Assembly (NCBI GenBank): GCA_012861695.1
Contig: JAAOOA010000476.1
Coordinates: 1 to 64,000 of the forward strand
Length of the DNA: 64,000 bases
Direction of reading: 5' to 3'
From: Trematomus loennbergii
Lineage: Eukaryota > Chordata > Actinopteri > Perciformes > Nototheniidae
Of the stretch, positions 1 through 10,637 are shown in pieces. The position numbers and the translations under genes were made by a program. The notes below the pieces were generated by a model that was not told the origin of the DNA, did no database searches, and saw nothing but the letters and a program-made list of their open reading frames with translations. The first letter of the stretch is position 1. Each line of letters begins with the position of its first letter.

Positions 1-246
1 GCGATCGACATATTGGGCACCCCTGCTCTAAAACATAGGTGTACATAGTACAGGTTTTATAGAGTGGCAAAGTCACACCCATCTACTTCCGACCCATGGG
101 GACCTTATTTCGGAAAATTATGTATTGAAGTCAATGGAGAGAGAAAACGTATCTTTCGATCCCGTTTGAATTGTGCCATGAATTACAACATATGATGTTT
201 GTCAATCTTAAAAAATAATTTCAATGTCAAAAAGTCTCAGTTTGTC

Positions 247-1069
247 TTAAAGCTCCCATGTCATGCTTTTCCGGTATTACCATCCCCTTGTGTGTTATGA
301 AGGTTTTTATGCATGTAAACGGTGTGCAGAGTCAAAACCCTCAAAGTACACCTGTAGCGAGTAAAACTCTAACACAGAAAATACCTCCCCAAAACGCCTC
401 GTTGGAGATACGTCACTGGCCATTTGATTCTTCCGGTACCGCCTGATGTCATGCGGTACCGGAACGAAATGGACCAATCCCGAAGAGCCGTTCGTTACGT
501 CCGCGGAGCCGTTACGTTAAGCCCCCGCTGATTGGTCCAAATTGACCGATCCACGGACTTCCTCACACACACATCTGTGTGCAGGGAGCAGGCAGCTCAG
601 CTGATTTCTCTCCCTGGCTGCAGGCTGATAACAGACAGTTGGGATCGCGGCAAAATTCTCTCTGCAGACCATTCTCACAGCGTTTATCAACCTTTTTCTT
701 ACTCAATATCAAGCCACACTTATTGTTTTTACTTCGGATGTGAGTTTGTGTGTGCTCAGGATGAGTTTGGCTGTGTTTCGCTATGTATCCTAAACAAGGA
801 AGCAACACCTCCACGGAGCTCAGCGCGATTCACAACGTCCCGACCAATCAGAGCACACTGTGCTCACAGGGAGAGTGGGGGCTGGAGCTTTTGGAGCTAC
901 AACGAGCCGTTAAAGGCAAATAGTGAAATTCAGTGAATACAAGTAGTTTACAGAGATGCTGTATGAGAAACCAATGTGAGTTTGGAAAATGCACAGTATA
1001 AATCTATTTTAGTATACCTCAACAATGGAATTATGATCAGTGGAAATGGCCATGACACCTCTCCTTTAA
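247..1069. mobile_element. TTAA-flanked element nested in the THAP-type element
   Basis: This 823-bp insert is absent from the related copy at 25418-26544, which fixes its borders. It is bounded by TTAA on both sides. Its ends are imperfect inverted repeats (TTAAAGCTCCCATGTCATG against TTAAAGGAGAGGTGTCATG). TTAA target choice is typical of piggyBac-like and some other superfamilies; assignment here is inference. The open frames inside show no recognisable domain. Confidence 0.65.
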
Positions 1070-1216
1070 AACTGTTAAATATAAGACTATGTAAAATACT
1101 GTACGCAACTAGAAAGACTACAAATCCCAGAGTCGCGTAAGTGATGTCATAACTGATGTCACAATTGTTTTCCTCCACTAAATAAGAGATAGCTAAAATA
1201 AGATAACTTTAACAAG

Positions 1217-1288
1217 ATGCCTGTGTGCTTAGTACCAGGTTGTTCATACCAGCAATGGATCTTGCTCGTTCTTTCGCTTCCCGTCTGA
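1217..1288 (+). pseudogene. THAP zinc-finger N-terminal fragment, frameshifted
   Basis: A short frame starts MPVCLVPGCSY, the typical start of a C2CH THAP DNA-binding domain. Compared with the second copy it has lost two bases after the second cysteine, so the following FRFPSDERTR-like segment is out of frame and a stop is met at 1288. It is part of the transposon at 60-2009 and not a host gene. Confidence 0.55.
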
Positions 1289-2110
1289 TGAAAGGACCAG
1301 AGTGGCTGGATCAAGTTAGCTACCTAGCTAGTAGCAAGCACGTTAGTTAGCATTACAGCCTTAGCCTTGTCATTTTTATTAGCCTTAACATGAAGTAACA
1401 TTAAGTAACCCAAATGTTAAACAGTAAGAGTAGTAGTCATATTTCGTGAACCCTTTGAAGAGTACTGTCACACCGGTGTGATCATTCTATAATACACCAT
1501 TTAAGCCTGGGGGAGAAATGCTAACGCTAACGCTACATTAGCATCGGCGATCTTTTCTACTTCATGCTATCTGCACAAATGGTTGACATTAAACCATTAA
1601 ACATTAAAAAGATCAGGCAGTTCAGAGAGAATCAAAGGAAGGCAGGCAGGCAGCTTTGCATGACATTCTTCTGGACGTGTTTCATTGTGGTGATAGTGAG
1701 GGTAGTCAATCGTTTTGTTGACAGTAGTGACGGCCATCTTGGTGACGTGTGTTGTTCTGTGAGACCAGAGATGTAGTTCATTGAGCGTTTCACACAAACA
1801 AATGTGTTACTTCACAGTTTTACGACACATTTTATTTGTTTTGACTTGCAAAATTATCTTTTAAATTGACAAACATCATATGTGTAATTTGTGGCACAAT
1901 TCAAAGGGATCGAAAGATAATCTTTCTCTCTCCATTGACTTCAATACATAATTTTTCCGAATAAGGTCCCATGGAGGTCCACCGGAAGGGGAGGGACTTC
2001 GCCACTCTATTGAAACTGGAACCTTAATTCAAAGTACAGTATACAAATCCTCAAATCATTCTGTGAGAGGTCAAGTATATAGATGCTAGAATAGAATGTT
2101 AAATGTCAGG

Positions 2111-2553
2111 TTCCTCAGAAACGTTAGGGAACACATTTTGACATCCTGCACAGCAGCTGCAGAACTCCGTACAGGGAAGGCCAACAGAGAGGCACTGGCA
2201 CTTTCCACTCTCTCCACACTTTGCATCTTTGCAATACAAGTGAGTAATGTCCCTCACTTCTGTAGGTGCTGGGGTTTTTGTAAATAGCACTGTTTGAATG
2301 GCCCCATCTCTGACAATCCACCCCTTGCCAATAGGACTCCATAACAAGGTTTGGGTTCGGGCTGTGACACATATCGCTGTCTGAAACATGCTCTTTGCAC
2401 ATGTTGTTGAAATGCATCCTCTGTTGGCGGCAGATTTTCAGAGGCTGCATCTGTTGTTGATGCAGTTATGCATGACTGCTGGTAGACAGGTAGACATGTC
2501 TTTCCTATTCTGTACAAACTACTTGTTGTGTCACAGCCAGTGAGGCATGACAT
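2111..2553 (-). pseudogene. Decayed transposon-type ORF, GCDTTSS / Cys-rich C-terminus
   Basis: Read on the minus strand it begins SCLTGCDTTSSLYRIGK, continues with an LPPTEDAFQQHVQRA segment, and ends after a frame change with a cysteine-rich tail (CQCLSVGLPCTEFCSC). I recognise this order from large uncharacterised, high-copy proteins of fish and cnidarians that behave like mobile-element ORFs; that family link is from memory. At least one frameshift near 2330 separates the two halves, and there is no promoter or splice context, so it is a relic. Confidence 0.5.
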
Positions 2554-2609
2554 GCTGGTAGACAGGTAGACATGTCTTTCCTATTGTACAAACTACTTGT
2601 GTCACAGCG
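2471..2609. repeat. Two-copy direct repeat, about 70 bp
   Basis: The block starting CATGCTGGTAGACAGGTAGA occurs twice in tandem. The second copy lacks a few bases (CTATTGTACA against CTATTCTGTACA). It overlaps the upstream edge of the decayed ORF on the minus strand. Confidence 0.8.
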
Positions 2610-2880
2610 GTTTCATGTATTTAAAATGCATTTAAAGGTTTAAAATCCTGAAAATGATTACATTCTTGGTATTTTCTATTAGGGCGGAAGTTGCTTTAAA
2701 GATTGAACCCAAAAAAGTTGTGAAAAAAACCTTTTAATATAATGTTTTTATCAAAGTCTTTTGCAGTGGACATTTTTGTCTCGAATGACTAATTTGCGTA
2801 GTCCAATCGAATGATACCAGAGGGTTAAGCACTGTATTAAGTTTAATTGAAAGAGCCATGGATGAACTAACCGAAAGGAG

Positions 2881-3138
2881 CCACAGAGGGAGCCAAAGCC
2901 CACGGATAAGGCAAAAGAGGAGAGGCTCCACAGGCTAAATGGATTAAGGAGAGCGAAGCTGGGCCAGCTCACCAAGAAGGTTAATGAGCTGAAACGTCTT
3001 AAAGAAAATGATAGCAATGTGGATAAAGTGGAAGAAGAAATTCTGAAAAAAATTGCTCCCAAGCTGAAGAAGTGTGGGCACCCTGTTTTAGAGGCTTGCA
3101 ATATAGAACTAATACCTAAACAGTATTTGTTTAGGTAA
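2881..3138 (+). pseudogene. Charged coiled-coil fragment, retroelement gag-like
   Basis: An open plus frame ending at a TAA at 3136 reads LRRAKLGQLTKKVNELKRL followed by a Lys/Glu-rich heptad-like stretch. The pattern resembles N-terminal coiled coils of fish retroelement polyproteins, but no protease or reverse transcriptase follows. The frame immediately upstream shifts. Function is not assignable; it is treated as a relic. Confidence 0.3.
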
Positions 3139-3850
3139 ATCATTGTCTGACTATTTGGTGATGTAGGACAGCCACCTGGTTCATACCTCAGCAAATCTGA
3201 AGAGTGATCCTTCTCAAGTTATGGGCTTTCTTGTCACCTTTCCCATATTCGGCCTGGTCTAATTTGGCTCCTTTTCAGGGATTGGAGTATTTCTAAAGAA
3301 CAACCAAAAAAAAAGTTTTCCCCCAAAAAATAATATTTCCCAAAAATCAATTTCATTAATGGGAGACCCTAAAGATAAGAACAATCATTGTTGTGTTTTG
3401 TTCTACCTCGGGTAGGGGTATCTCGAAAACTAAAGCCTTTTTTGAGGACTTGCTGCAGCTAGACTATTGAGTTTGACACCCCTGCGAGTGTGAAAGGTAC
3501 ATTTATAGCTTTACTGACACATGTTCAACACTAGATGGCAGCAGAAGGCAGGATCCTGGGAGCTTTGAGGATTCTGAGAAAAACAAGTCATCAGTTGAAG
3601 TGCTGCCATGAAAACACTTTGTACAGACATGACAAATAGCCAGAAGTATAGACACCCATATGTGATTGTTGAACAGGCTTTGTTTTGCTGCTAAATAAGA
3701 TTCATTTGACAATCATACAGTGCATAAAACTGCTAGTATGGAAGCCCTTAACAGCAATTGAGAAAACAATCTGGTGAAATATTTTTTTTAATCTTGATTA
3801 ATTCATAATCTAAAACAATTTGTATTAGTATTATTACATATTTAGTTTGT
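3139..3850. other. Non-coding stretch with a hAT terminus remnant
   Basis: No gene was recognised. A short match to the TIR seen at 44054-44923 (GAGTTTGACACCCCTG) lies near 3469-3484 and is probably the solitary end of a deleted hAT-type MITE. The rest is AT-rich. Confidence 0.4.
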
Positions 3851-4222
3851 TTAAAGGTGGGGTATGTAATTTATTTCAGAAACACTTTTTGTTATATTCC
3901 ATGGAATGCTCTTAACATCCTGATAGCAATGAATATATTAAATGCTTTGACAATAAATACATAAAAAAATGTCATCTGTGGAAGCCGTGGCGCTGTAAAA
4001 AGCACGACCAATCATCTGAGCCGGCCGGCTAAAATAACTGGATGGCCTACCTGCCCGTCAGCCTTCCATCTGTGCACAAACTTATCTCGTGCCCTCATTG
4101 GTCATGTGTGCGTTCCTGTGTGTTGGAGGAGGGGCTCTGTAAGCAGATTTTTTCCGGTTGTGTATTTTCAAATTCTAGCGCACTCGAGCTGGTTTCTCCA
4201 AAATTACCTACCCCACCTTTAA
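3851..4222. mobile_element. TTAA-flanked MITE, family B copy 1
   Basis: A 372-bp element runs from TTAAAGGTGGGGTATG to the inverted end CCCCACCTTTAA. Two other copies are present (23164-23550 and 28091-28480), sharing the internal segments TTCCATGGAATGCTCTTAA and CCTCATTGGTCATGTG on one strand or the other. It is short, non-coding and duplicates TTAA, as expected of a MITE. Confidence 0.75.
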
Positions 4223-5896
4223 GTGTGTGCCAGGATCATCTTTGCAAGGTGCTTGTTTTTCTGCAGGTTTTTTCTTCCAGGGTCCTTCTTAGATTCATGA
4301 TTTTTTTTATCCAGGTAGTTTACATTTCTCCATGCCCTTTACACGCAAATGATGTATGGTATGTATTTCAGTAAAAAAGTTATGTATCATTACAGTCTGT
4401 AATAGAAATGTATTTTTCTTTGCACCTATCTATCTTGAGTCCCATTTAAAATAAAGGGTAGTGTTGCACTTCAGCATCCTTTTTTTCAACCATATCTAAG
4501 ATGGCATAAAAATGTCAATAAGAAATAATGTCCTGACAAACCCGTTTTTTTCTACCCGTTTCATGGATAATAAAACAATTGTATGTATAATTTTCCACCT
4601 GTTAAGGAAGTAAAACAATAACGATTGAGATTATACACAGAAAATGAATCCCCGCGTTTCTATCAAAGCTTTGTATAATCGCACAAAAAAAAGGATAACA
4701 AGCCCCTAGGGACGAAAATACACATAAATGTATAATATCTATCCACATGGGGAAATAACATAGACAATCCCCGATACTGAAACTCTGAAGGTATTTCTGT
4801 TGAACAACACGTGTATTTCACAGCAAAGTCTCGGTTCAGATTGACAAAACAGCATTCAGCATTAGGAGGGCAAAGGTCAGAACATTGTGACTTTCTGACA
4901 ATGTTTATCTACACGGTTCACGGAGCTTTTGTTGAGCCTGAATGTGTTTGTGGTGTGAGATCAGGCACATCAGTGTTGTTGTTGGGGGTTCATGTGAAAA
5001 TCTCCCATTCCCAAATTGTCTTGGCTTTCAGACCTGGGAACTGAACCCCGTTTAAAAAAACCATTTACATCACAAAGAGGTTAATGCTCCTTCTCACTCC
5101 ACCCGATTTGGAGGGAAACATACGCACTTTAGAGAGGTGTGTGATAAACAAGCTTGATTTACAAAGTCATTTCCTGTCATCTCTCATTTTTGCATTCAAA
5201 GAAAAGACATCCATAAACTTTGACAAGGATGTGAACAATGTTGTTTTACAACAAATGCAAATATTTTATGAGAAGGGAAATGCATTTCTCAGGGTTCTTA
5301 CACCTTTTCCAAAGTCAAATTCAAGCATTTTCAAGGTGCATTTGAAGCTTATCAAGCATCTTACAGCTGTTGTAAATTACATATTTATATACACATACTT
5401 ATCTTCAAATAATTATTTCCCTACCTCACATTAAATCAGATGTTCTTTATGCTATAAACAACCAAATGTGTGTTTCGTGATAGCATTCTACACAAGGATG
5501 ATCAATTAAAGAAAAAGAAAACAAAGTTTAATATTTCAAAATGAGTGACCCATCTGTAAGTAGACTGGGCATCCCATATAACCTGGCTGAGCCGATATAC
5601 AACAATCCGCCAAATAACTTTTCAATACATTCTTTATTAACATGTGTGAGGTCCTTAGGTTGGCAGTAAACATAAGGCTCTCCCAGGTTAGGCCAAAGGG
5701 TGCATTATATGCACACATATACTGTATCAACTCAAAGATGAATTTTCCTTCACATTGAATCAGCAATCAGAAATGATGCAAATCAAATCAACTTTCAATC
5801 AGTCTTTGAGCTCCTTGAGTTGAAAAAGCAAACCAAAAACCTGCACAGAACACTGCACTGAATCATTCAAGGTCAGGCTACACAGCATACGGCCTA
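4223..5896. other. Intergenic stretch, no gene recognised
   Basis: AT-rich DNA without a credible coding frame. At about 5285-5350 there is a dispersed repeat containing CAAGCATTTTCAAGG, related to the one at about 22955-23050. Open frames here are short and lack domains or splice support. Confidence 0.5.
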
Positions 5897-6013
5897 TCAG
5901 GGAGTGTCTTTCAGTTCCTTGAGTTTGTCCGTTAGCTGTCTCTCCAAAGTCTCCAGATGTCTTTCCTTTTCCTCAGCAGCTCTTCCAAGGCCATTGGGCT
6001 TGGAGATGAAGCT
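5897..6013 (-). pseudogene. Short coiled-coil coding remnant, unidentified
   Basis: On the minus strand an open segment ends at a TGA at 5897-5899 and reads SKPNGLGRAAEEKERHLE, then LERQLTDKLKELKDTP before the stop. The Glu/Lys/Leu spacing is that of an amphipathic helix or coiled coil, unlike the surrounding repeat DNA. No acceptor with a pyrimidine tract is visible upstream. It may be a processed-pseudogene or transposon fragment; the parent protein is not recognised. Confidence 0.3.
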
Positions 6014-6019
6014 TAGTTT

Positions 6020-6175
6020 TCTTTGTATGCAACTGTGTACTACTTCTACTCCACTACAGTTCAGAGGTACATGGTGTACTTTTACTCCACTACATGTATT
6101 TAATATCTTTAGTTACTTTACAGATGAATGATGTGAAATATAATCAAGTGTTAAATCAGACTTTAGTTCCACCTG
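6020..6175. repeat. Dispersed repeat with CTCCACTACA motifs
   Basis: The segment shares long stretches (TCAGAGGT, TTTTACTCCACTACA, TTAGTTACTTT, GATGTGAAATATAA) with 17613-17760, and more loosely with 37770-37800 and 38560-38760. It is an interspersed fish repeat rather than a gene. Confidence 0.6.
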
Positions 6176-6554
6176 GAGTAAATTCACAAGCTACCCTGCA
6201 GTATACAAAGTCATTCAAACTAGCTGCACCTTTACCAGCTTTGAGAACACTTTAATGATCAATCATTAAAACATATCATATATATATTCTGAAATGGAGC
6301 CTCAGTGACCTTTGAGATATCACCCTCTTTCAATCCCAAGAAAACATTCCTCCTCAAAGACACATTCACCTCCGACAGACTTTCACTTGTGGACTAGAGT
6401 TATCCTGTGGATGAACTCAAGGAACACTATCTCCGCCTACAAGGCCTTCCCCTTCCCTCTTTTCCAAAGTGCAGCCTCTCCTACTAATAGGTGCAGATAA
6501 CTTTCACCTCATTACCCCAACCAAAAGAGTCTCTTTGGGTCCACAGGGGGCACC

Positions 6555-6960
6555 AATAGCCCTCCAGCTAGGTTCAAATACAAGATCTCACTCCTCACCC
6601 ATCAGTGCATCCACGGGAACGCTCCTTCATACCTCAAGGAACTACTCTCCTCACAAACCTCCACACGCACCCTCCATTCTACAACCAACCATCTGCTTCC
6701 CCCCCCCAGGACCAAATTTCGCACCATGGGGGGGCTTTCTGTTCACCTGTGGAATTCCCTCCCAGACAAACTGAGGACTCCACAGACCACTGACTCCTTT
6801 AAGAAGGGCCTAAAAAACGTTCTTTTTTTAAAGCCTTTTATTAAACTTGTGTTTCTTTAAAAACAAAAAAAGTATATTATGCCCCTTGTAGCACTTTGAG
6901 ATGACTTTTAGCAATGAAAGGTGCTTTACAAATAAAATGCATTATTATTATTATTATTAT
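6555..6960 (+). mobile_element. L2-like LINE, 3' end fragment
   Basis: The plus strand encodes RFKYKISLLTHQCIHGN, APSYLKELL and, after a one-base frame change, LWNSLPDKLRTPQTTDSFKK. This is the characteristic C-terminal end of L2-clade reverse-transcriptase ORFs. It is followed by TTGTAGCACTTTGAGATGAC and a terminal ATT microsatellite, the usual L2 3' tail. It is 5'-truncated and inactive. Confidence 0.7.
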
Positions 6961-7151
6961 CATAAGGTTGGACACTCCAAGGGCCCCCCTATTCAGGAGC
7001 CATCGGATGCCCCCCAGATTCTCTTCACCCCAACTGGAACCCCCGATGCCGAACTCAGTCGTCATGTGGAGAAACCAGATAGGTGTCCTCCCCTTTCAGA
7101 AAGAGTAAGGCATCACCAGATCCAAGCGCCCCTCCAGTCCAGTGGACCCCC

Positions 7152-7300
7152 TTCCAGCAGCTCATTGACCGGGTCCTGCGTCCCACTCTCAGTATGCAGA
7201 TATCCGGATGACTACATCGTTCAAAGTGAGGTGTTGGGGCAGGTAAAGGCGGGGCTCGAAGCTAACCTGAAGAAGAGTGAGTTGGGGTATCTGGGGTCGA
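7152..7300 (+). pseudogene. Ty3/gypsy reverse-transcriptase scrap
   Basis: FQQLIDRVLRP is encoded from 7152. After a frame change YPDDYIVQS follows from 7201, then a shortened VLGQVKAGLEANLKKSELGYLG segment. These are the order and spacing of the RT palm region (YxDD box, then the K-K...YLG block), with an internal deletion. No long terminal repeats or integrase are present nearby, so it is a dead fragment. Confidence 0.5.
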
Positions 7301-7467
7301 TGGAGTCTCCTCTTTGGTGCCGGGATGGGTGGGAGGTGGTGGTAGGCAGCAGCAGGTGTATGTGCAACACATCTTTCTTCTTAAGATAAGCTTTAAGTAC
7401 AATTTATTGTTTTTGTTCATTTCATATTGAGGAGACAGGAAGTCTCTCATCAGCTGCAGCCTTCTTC

Positions 7468-7473
7468 TTTATT
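7468..7473 (-). promoter_or_regulatory. Candidate poly(A) signal of the NLR gene
   Basis: The minus strand reads AATAAA here, about 170 bp past the proposed stop codon at 7643-7645. Another AATAAA lies at 7403-7408. Position and strand suit the 3' end of the NLR gene; the choice between the two cannot be made from sequence. Confidence 0.4.
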
Positions 7474-7642
7474 TTCCAAAATGCCTCCACGCTCCTCTTA
7501 CGTCTCAAACTCGCCCCGTGATGAATACACTGAGAACAAAGAAAACCTGAGCTTGTAGATTTGTCTGGAACACCAGAAAAACATGTTGAAACCTCAAGAA
7601 ATAAACTTCACACGGTACGACCTCTCACCTTTCTGTGTGTCT

Positions 7643-7656
7643 TCACTTCCTGTCAC
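7643..7656 (-). CDS. NLR gene: proposed terminal coding exon
   Basis: An acceptor with a pyrimidine tract (CTTCTCCTCTCAG) precedes this exon. Joined in phase to the exon at 7819-7862 it adds C-D-R-K and a TGA stop. The result would be an NLR ending in a short tail rather than the B30.2/SPRY domain many fish NLRs carry. It rests only on splice signals and phase agreement. Confidence 0.35.
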
Positions 7657-7818
7657 CTGAGAGGAGAAGGAGAGAGAGAGAGAATAATGATGATAATAAA
7701 ACTAAGAGAAACAGCCAGAATGATGAAGAGAGAAAGAAGAGTGTTGTTTTCCTCTGAGGTCATGCTCCATTAAAGAGTTTCATATCTTGATGAATGGAGG
7801 ATATGGTTCAGTACTCAC

Positions 7819-7862
7819 AGGTCTTCTGGATTGTGGCTGTGAACGGCTCATATCCTCTGATC
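7819..7862 (-). CDS. NLR gene: proposed short tail exon
   Basis: A 44-nt segment is bounded by a CTGTAG-like acceptor region (minus-strand CTCTACAG) and a perfect GTGAGT donor. Spliced after the last LRR exon, whose final two bases are TG, it reads W-IRGYEPFTATIQKT without a stop. It has no known domain. It could alternatively be a 3' untranslated exon. Confidence 0.4.
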
Positions 7863-8045
7863 CTGTAGAGACGAACACAATCCAACAGTTTAAGATCCAG
7901 TTTAAAATAAGTGTTAGTTCTTTGAGTCAGCTTCAGAGTCCTGATCTCATGCTTTACATCCCATCATATCTTCTCTGCAAACACTACGACTGCCTGCCAC
8001 AGCTCTCAGCTGCATGACAGGAAGTAACCAGTCATTGGTCTAGAA

Positions 8046-8598
8046 CAGGGGGGTCCAAACCTTTTTCACCGAGGGCCGCATACAGAAAAATATAAAGGTC
8101 TGGGCCGCTCTCTAGAGGTATGTTGCCTCATAAGATAAGTTATAAGTCAGAAACTCAATCAAATGAAGGTAAAGGATGCTTGTTACTTGAGGATGCTTTA
8201 AGAAACAAAACAGCTCCCAACTCTCCAGAGGGTTTTCTTTATTCTGTCAGCAGCTCATTCCTTTAAAGCAGGAGCTTCAGATTGATTATAATTACAGGAA
8301 ATATGAAGGGTTTATTTCACACTTGTTATAACAATAAGTTATTGGGCTTTTTTCTTATCAAGTTAGATTTGTTAGGAAATGTTTTCAGCTTTAAATTGAC
8401 TGAATTTATTTTAAAGGTGGGCTTATTAACACATGAATACTACTGTGTAATATATGTGTACATATATATTTAAGAAGTACAATACAAGACAAGCAGAAGT
8501 TTCATTTGTGGGGCATATTTCATTATACTTTCAGAATTAGCTGAGGGCCGATTCCGAGGGCCTCATTTGGCCCCCGGGCCGCAGTTTGGACACCCCTG
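8046..8598. mobile_element. hAT-type MITE in the NLR 3' region
   Basis: The ends are inverted repeats CAGGGGGGTCCAAAC and CAGGGGTGTCCAAAC. The flanks GTCTAGAA and GGCTAGAA match at 7 of 8 bases, as expected for an aged 8-bp hAT target duplication. Subterminal GGGCCGC stretches recur at both ends. It is non-coding and lies in the intron before the tail exon of the NLR gene. Confidence 0.75.
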
Positions 8599-8845
8599 GG
8601 CTAGAAACTAAAAACATTCCATAAGAACAGACTACCTTTCCCACTCTCTGTAAAACCCCATATGTCTGTTAGAGAGTTGATCACTAAAGTGTGGCTTTGC
8701 ATGTTCAGCTGGCCTTCTATAGTTGATGGAAGAATGAAAGAGCCTGAAGTCAGTGGGTAACATCACTGATCTGTTTCCCCAGTGAGAGAAACACCTCCAT
8801 GTGGTTCATACAATACTGCTGAACCAGCAGAGACCCCTTACTGAC

Positions 8846-9013
8846 CAGAGAGCCTCCAGTCTGCAGTCTGGACTCTCCAGAAGATCTCTCAGCAGCTTCT
8901 CTGAATCCTTCAGAGTGTTGTCCCTCAGGTTCAGCTCTCTCAGATGGATGTTGGACTTCAGAGCTGAGGCCAGAGCAGAACAGCTGATCTCTGACAACCT
9001 GCAGTACCTCAGT
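8846..9013 (-). CDS. NLR gene: LRR exon 3
   Basis: This exon encodes about 56 residues forming two ribonuclease-inhibitor-type leucine-rich repeats ([38 protein letters not shown]). A TATTCAG-type acceptor and a GTCAGT donor flank it. It is one codon shorter than its neighbour at 9406-9576, from a small deletion at DSEKLL against DSGVELL. It ends in TG instead of the AG of the other LRR exons, so the junction codon becomes Trp. LRRs in NLR proteins form the ligand-sensing or autoinhibitory horseshoe. Confidence 0.8.
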
Positions 9014-9405
9014 CTGAATAAAGAAAACATGATGAGGATACAAATCTGTTTATAATCAGATGTTACTCAACATTGAAATGAATGGGAACAAAAACATATG
9101 TCTTCTTCAGAAAGTCAACTTTATCCTGTGAAACTAATATTACTTCAGATGAACTTCATTCAGACGTTATCGTTTACTAAATATTAAAAACATAGATTTA
9201 CTTTTTACAACTAACATCTATTACAGTTCCTTTAAGAATCAGTCAACATTTATCTCTGCAGTTCTTACTTTAGTACCTACAAATGAAAGTATGAATAAAA
9301 GAACATTTACAACTTATGGATGTAAGTTAATGATGTAGAAGAAGGAGGTTGAATAACTAATGAAACATGAGATCTCCAGCAGTAACAGAGAGTCAGTGAA
9401 CTGAC

Positions 9406-9576
9406 CTGAGAGTCTCCAGTCTGCAGTCTGGACTCTCCAGAAGATCTCTCAGCAGCTCCACTCCTGAATCCTTCAGATCGTTCCCACCCAGGTCCAGAAC
9501 TCTCAGATGGATGTTGGACTTCAGAGCTGAGATCAGAGCAGAACAGCTGATCTCTGACATCCTGCAGCTCCTCAGT
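9406..9576 (-). CDS. NLR gene: LRR exon 2
   Basis: The 171-nt exon encodes a two-repeat LRR module ([41 protein letters not shown]). It is bounded by ATTCAG and GTCAGT splice sites in the same phase as the other LRR exons, so modules could be skipped or duplicated without breaking the frame. It closely resembles the exon at 8846-9013, suggesting tandem exon duplication. Confidence 0.85.
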
Positions 9577-10530
9577 CTGAATAAAGAAAACATGATGTAA
9601 CTTTAGAAAACAAAGTTCCTGTTTGAAATAACTCCAGGTTTAATAATCTGTTCAGAGTTAAACAGGGTTTTAAAGGTCTCCTATCATGCTATTTTTAGGC
9701 ATATATTATGGGTCTCAGATATATACAAATATAAAAAACATATCTATGATGTGTTTTGCTCAAAATACCAAACAGATCATGCATTTTAGAAATCCCTCAT
9801 ATCCCTCTGTTCCAGCTGTTAGAGAAGAGCAGGTTCGGGTCCTTAGCTTGAAAAAATAAAAAAAGGAGGTGGAGCTAATGCCTGATCAGAATTCTACCAG
9901 CAGAAACTCAGCTAAATGCTCAGGGTTGCCAACTCTCACGCATCTGGCGTGTGACACACGCTTTCACTCTCAATCTCACGCTCTCACGCTGCCCAAACTA
10001 TTCTCATGCCAAAAACAAGATGAACCGGCAATCGTTTTTGGCTGGTTATTTACAATGTTGAGTTGACAGCATTATTTGTAGTACTTCCATTTACTGACGA
10101 TGGGGGCGCTGCATAACTACGTAGCCTCGATTAAAGCAAACAGAAGAAGACGACATATATCAACAAACCACCGCAGCCCAGACTTGTATCGGAGCAGCGG
10201 AGGAGTGATCAGGTATCTAGAGATCTGAGTCCAGCGGGCTGCTTGTGTTTCTGTTCATCAGGACATCATATGACCAGCAGATCCTGTGTGAACGCTCTAC
10301 GTTAGTCAGTGGACGTCCGACAACATGCACACTAACTTATATTGCAGCTATAGGCTATACTTTGGTTTAAATTGCGTGAATAAACTAGATAGAGAGCTAA
10401 AGTTAATTACATTCATCCAATGTCAGAAGGATTACCTTTTAACAAATGTTGTAATGCTTTTCTTTCATTTAAATTTGAGTAAAACATTGAAGATATAACA
10501 TTGTATTGTTTTCTTTTTACACTGACTCAG

Positions 10531-10637
10531 ATATAATGAAAAGACTACGTCAGTCGAAGCTCAGCTTTGGTAAGGAAGAGACAGGACAGGCAGAGAGAAA
10601 GAGAGAGAAAGTGATGGAAGTCAGGGAGGAACTGCAG
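10531..10637 (+). pseudogene. Possible first coding exon of the nested element's transposase
   Basis: After an acceptor-like CTGACTCAG, an ATG at 10536 opens 34 codons beginning MKRLRQSKLSFG and ending in a charged helix, then a GTACAGT donor. Short basic starts of this style are found on transposase-like zinc-finger proteins; this is inference. A further charged frame at 10949-11086 is not phase-compatible with it as drawn, so the gene is incomplete or decayed. Confidence 0.3.

Larger units (their letters stand above)
60..2009. mobile_element. THAP-type DNA transposon remnant, copy 1 (interrupted)
   Basis: The ends are inverted repeats: TAGAGTGGCAAAGTC at the left and the complement of TAGAGTGGCGAAGTC at the right. 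About 180 bp of each end pairs with the other. The interior matches the element at 25418-26544 in the opposite orientation, including a THAP-like start at 1217. Removing the nested insertion at 247-1069 leaves about 1.13 kb, the same size as copy 2. No intact transposase frame remains, so it is non-autonomous. A TA target duplication is visible on the left but not clearly on the right. Confidence 0.7.

Noticed and set aside
8801..9055. Plus-strand frame over the third LRR exon
   Set aside because: Antisense shadow of the LRR exon; the minus strand has the LRR consensus and both splice sites.
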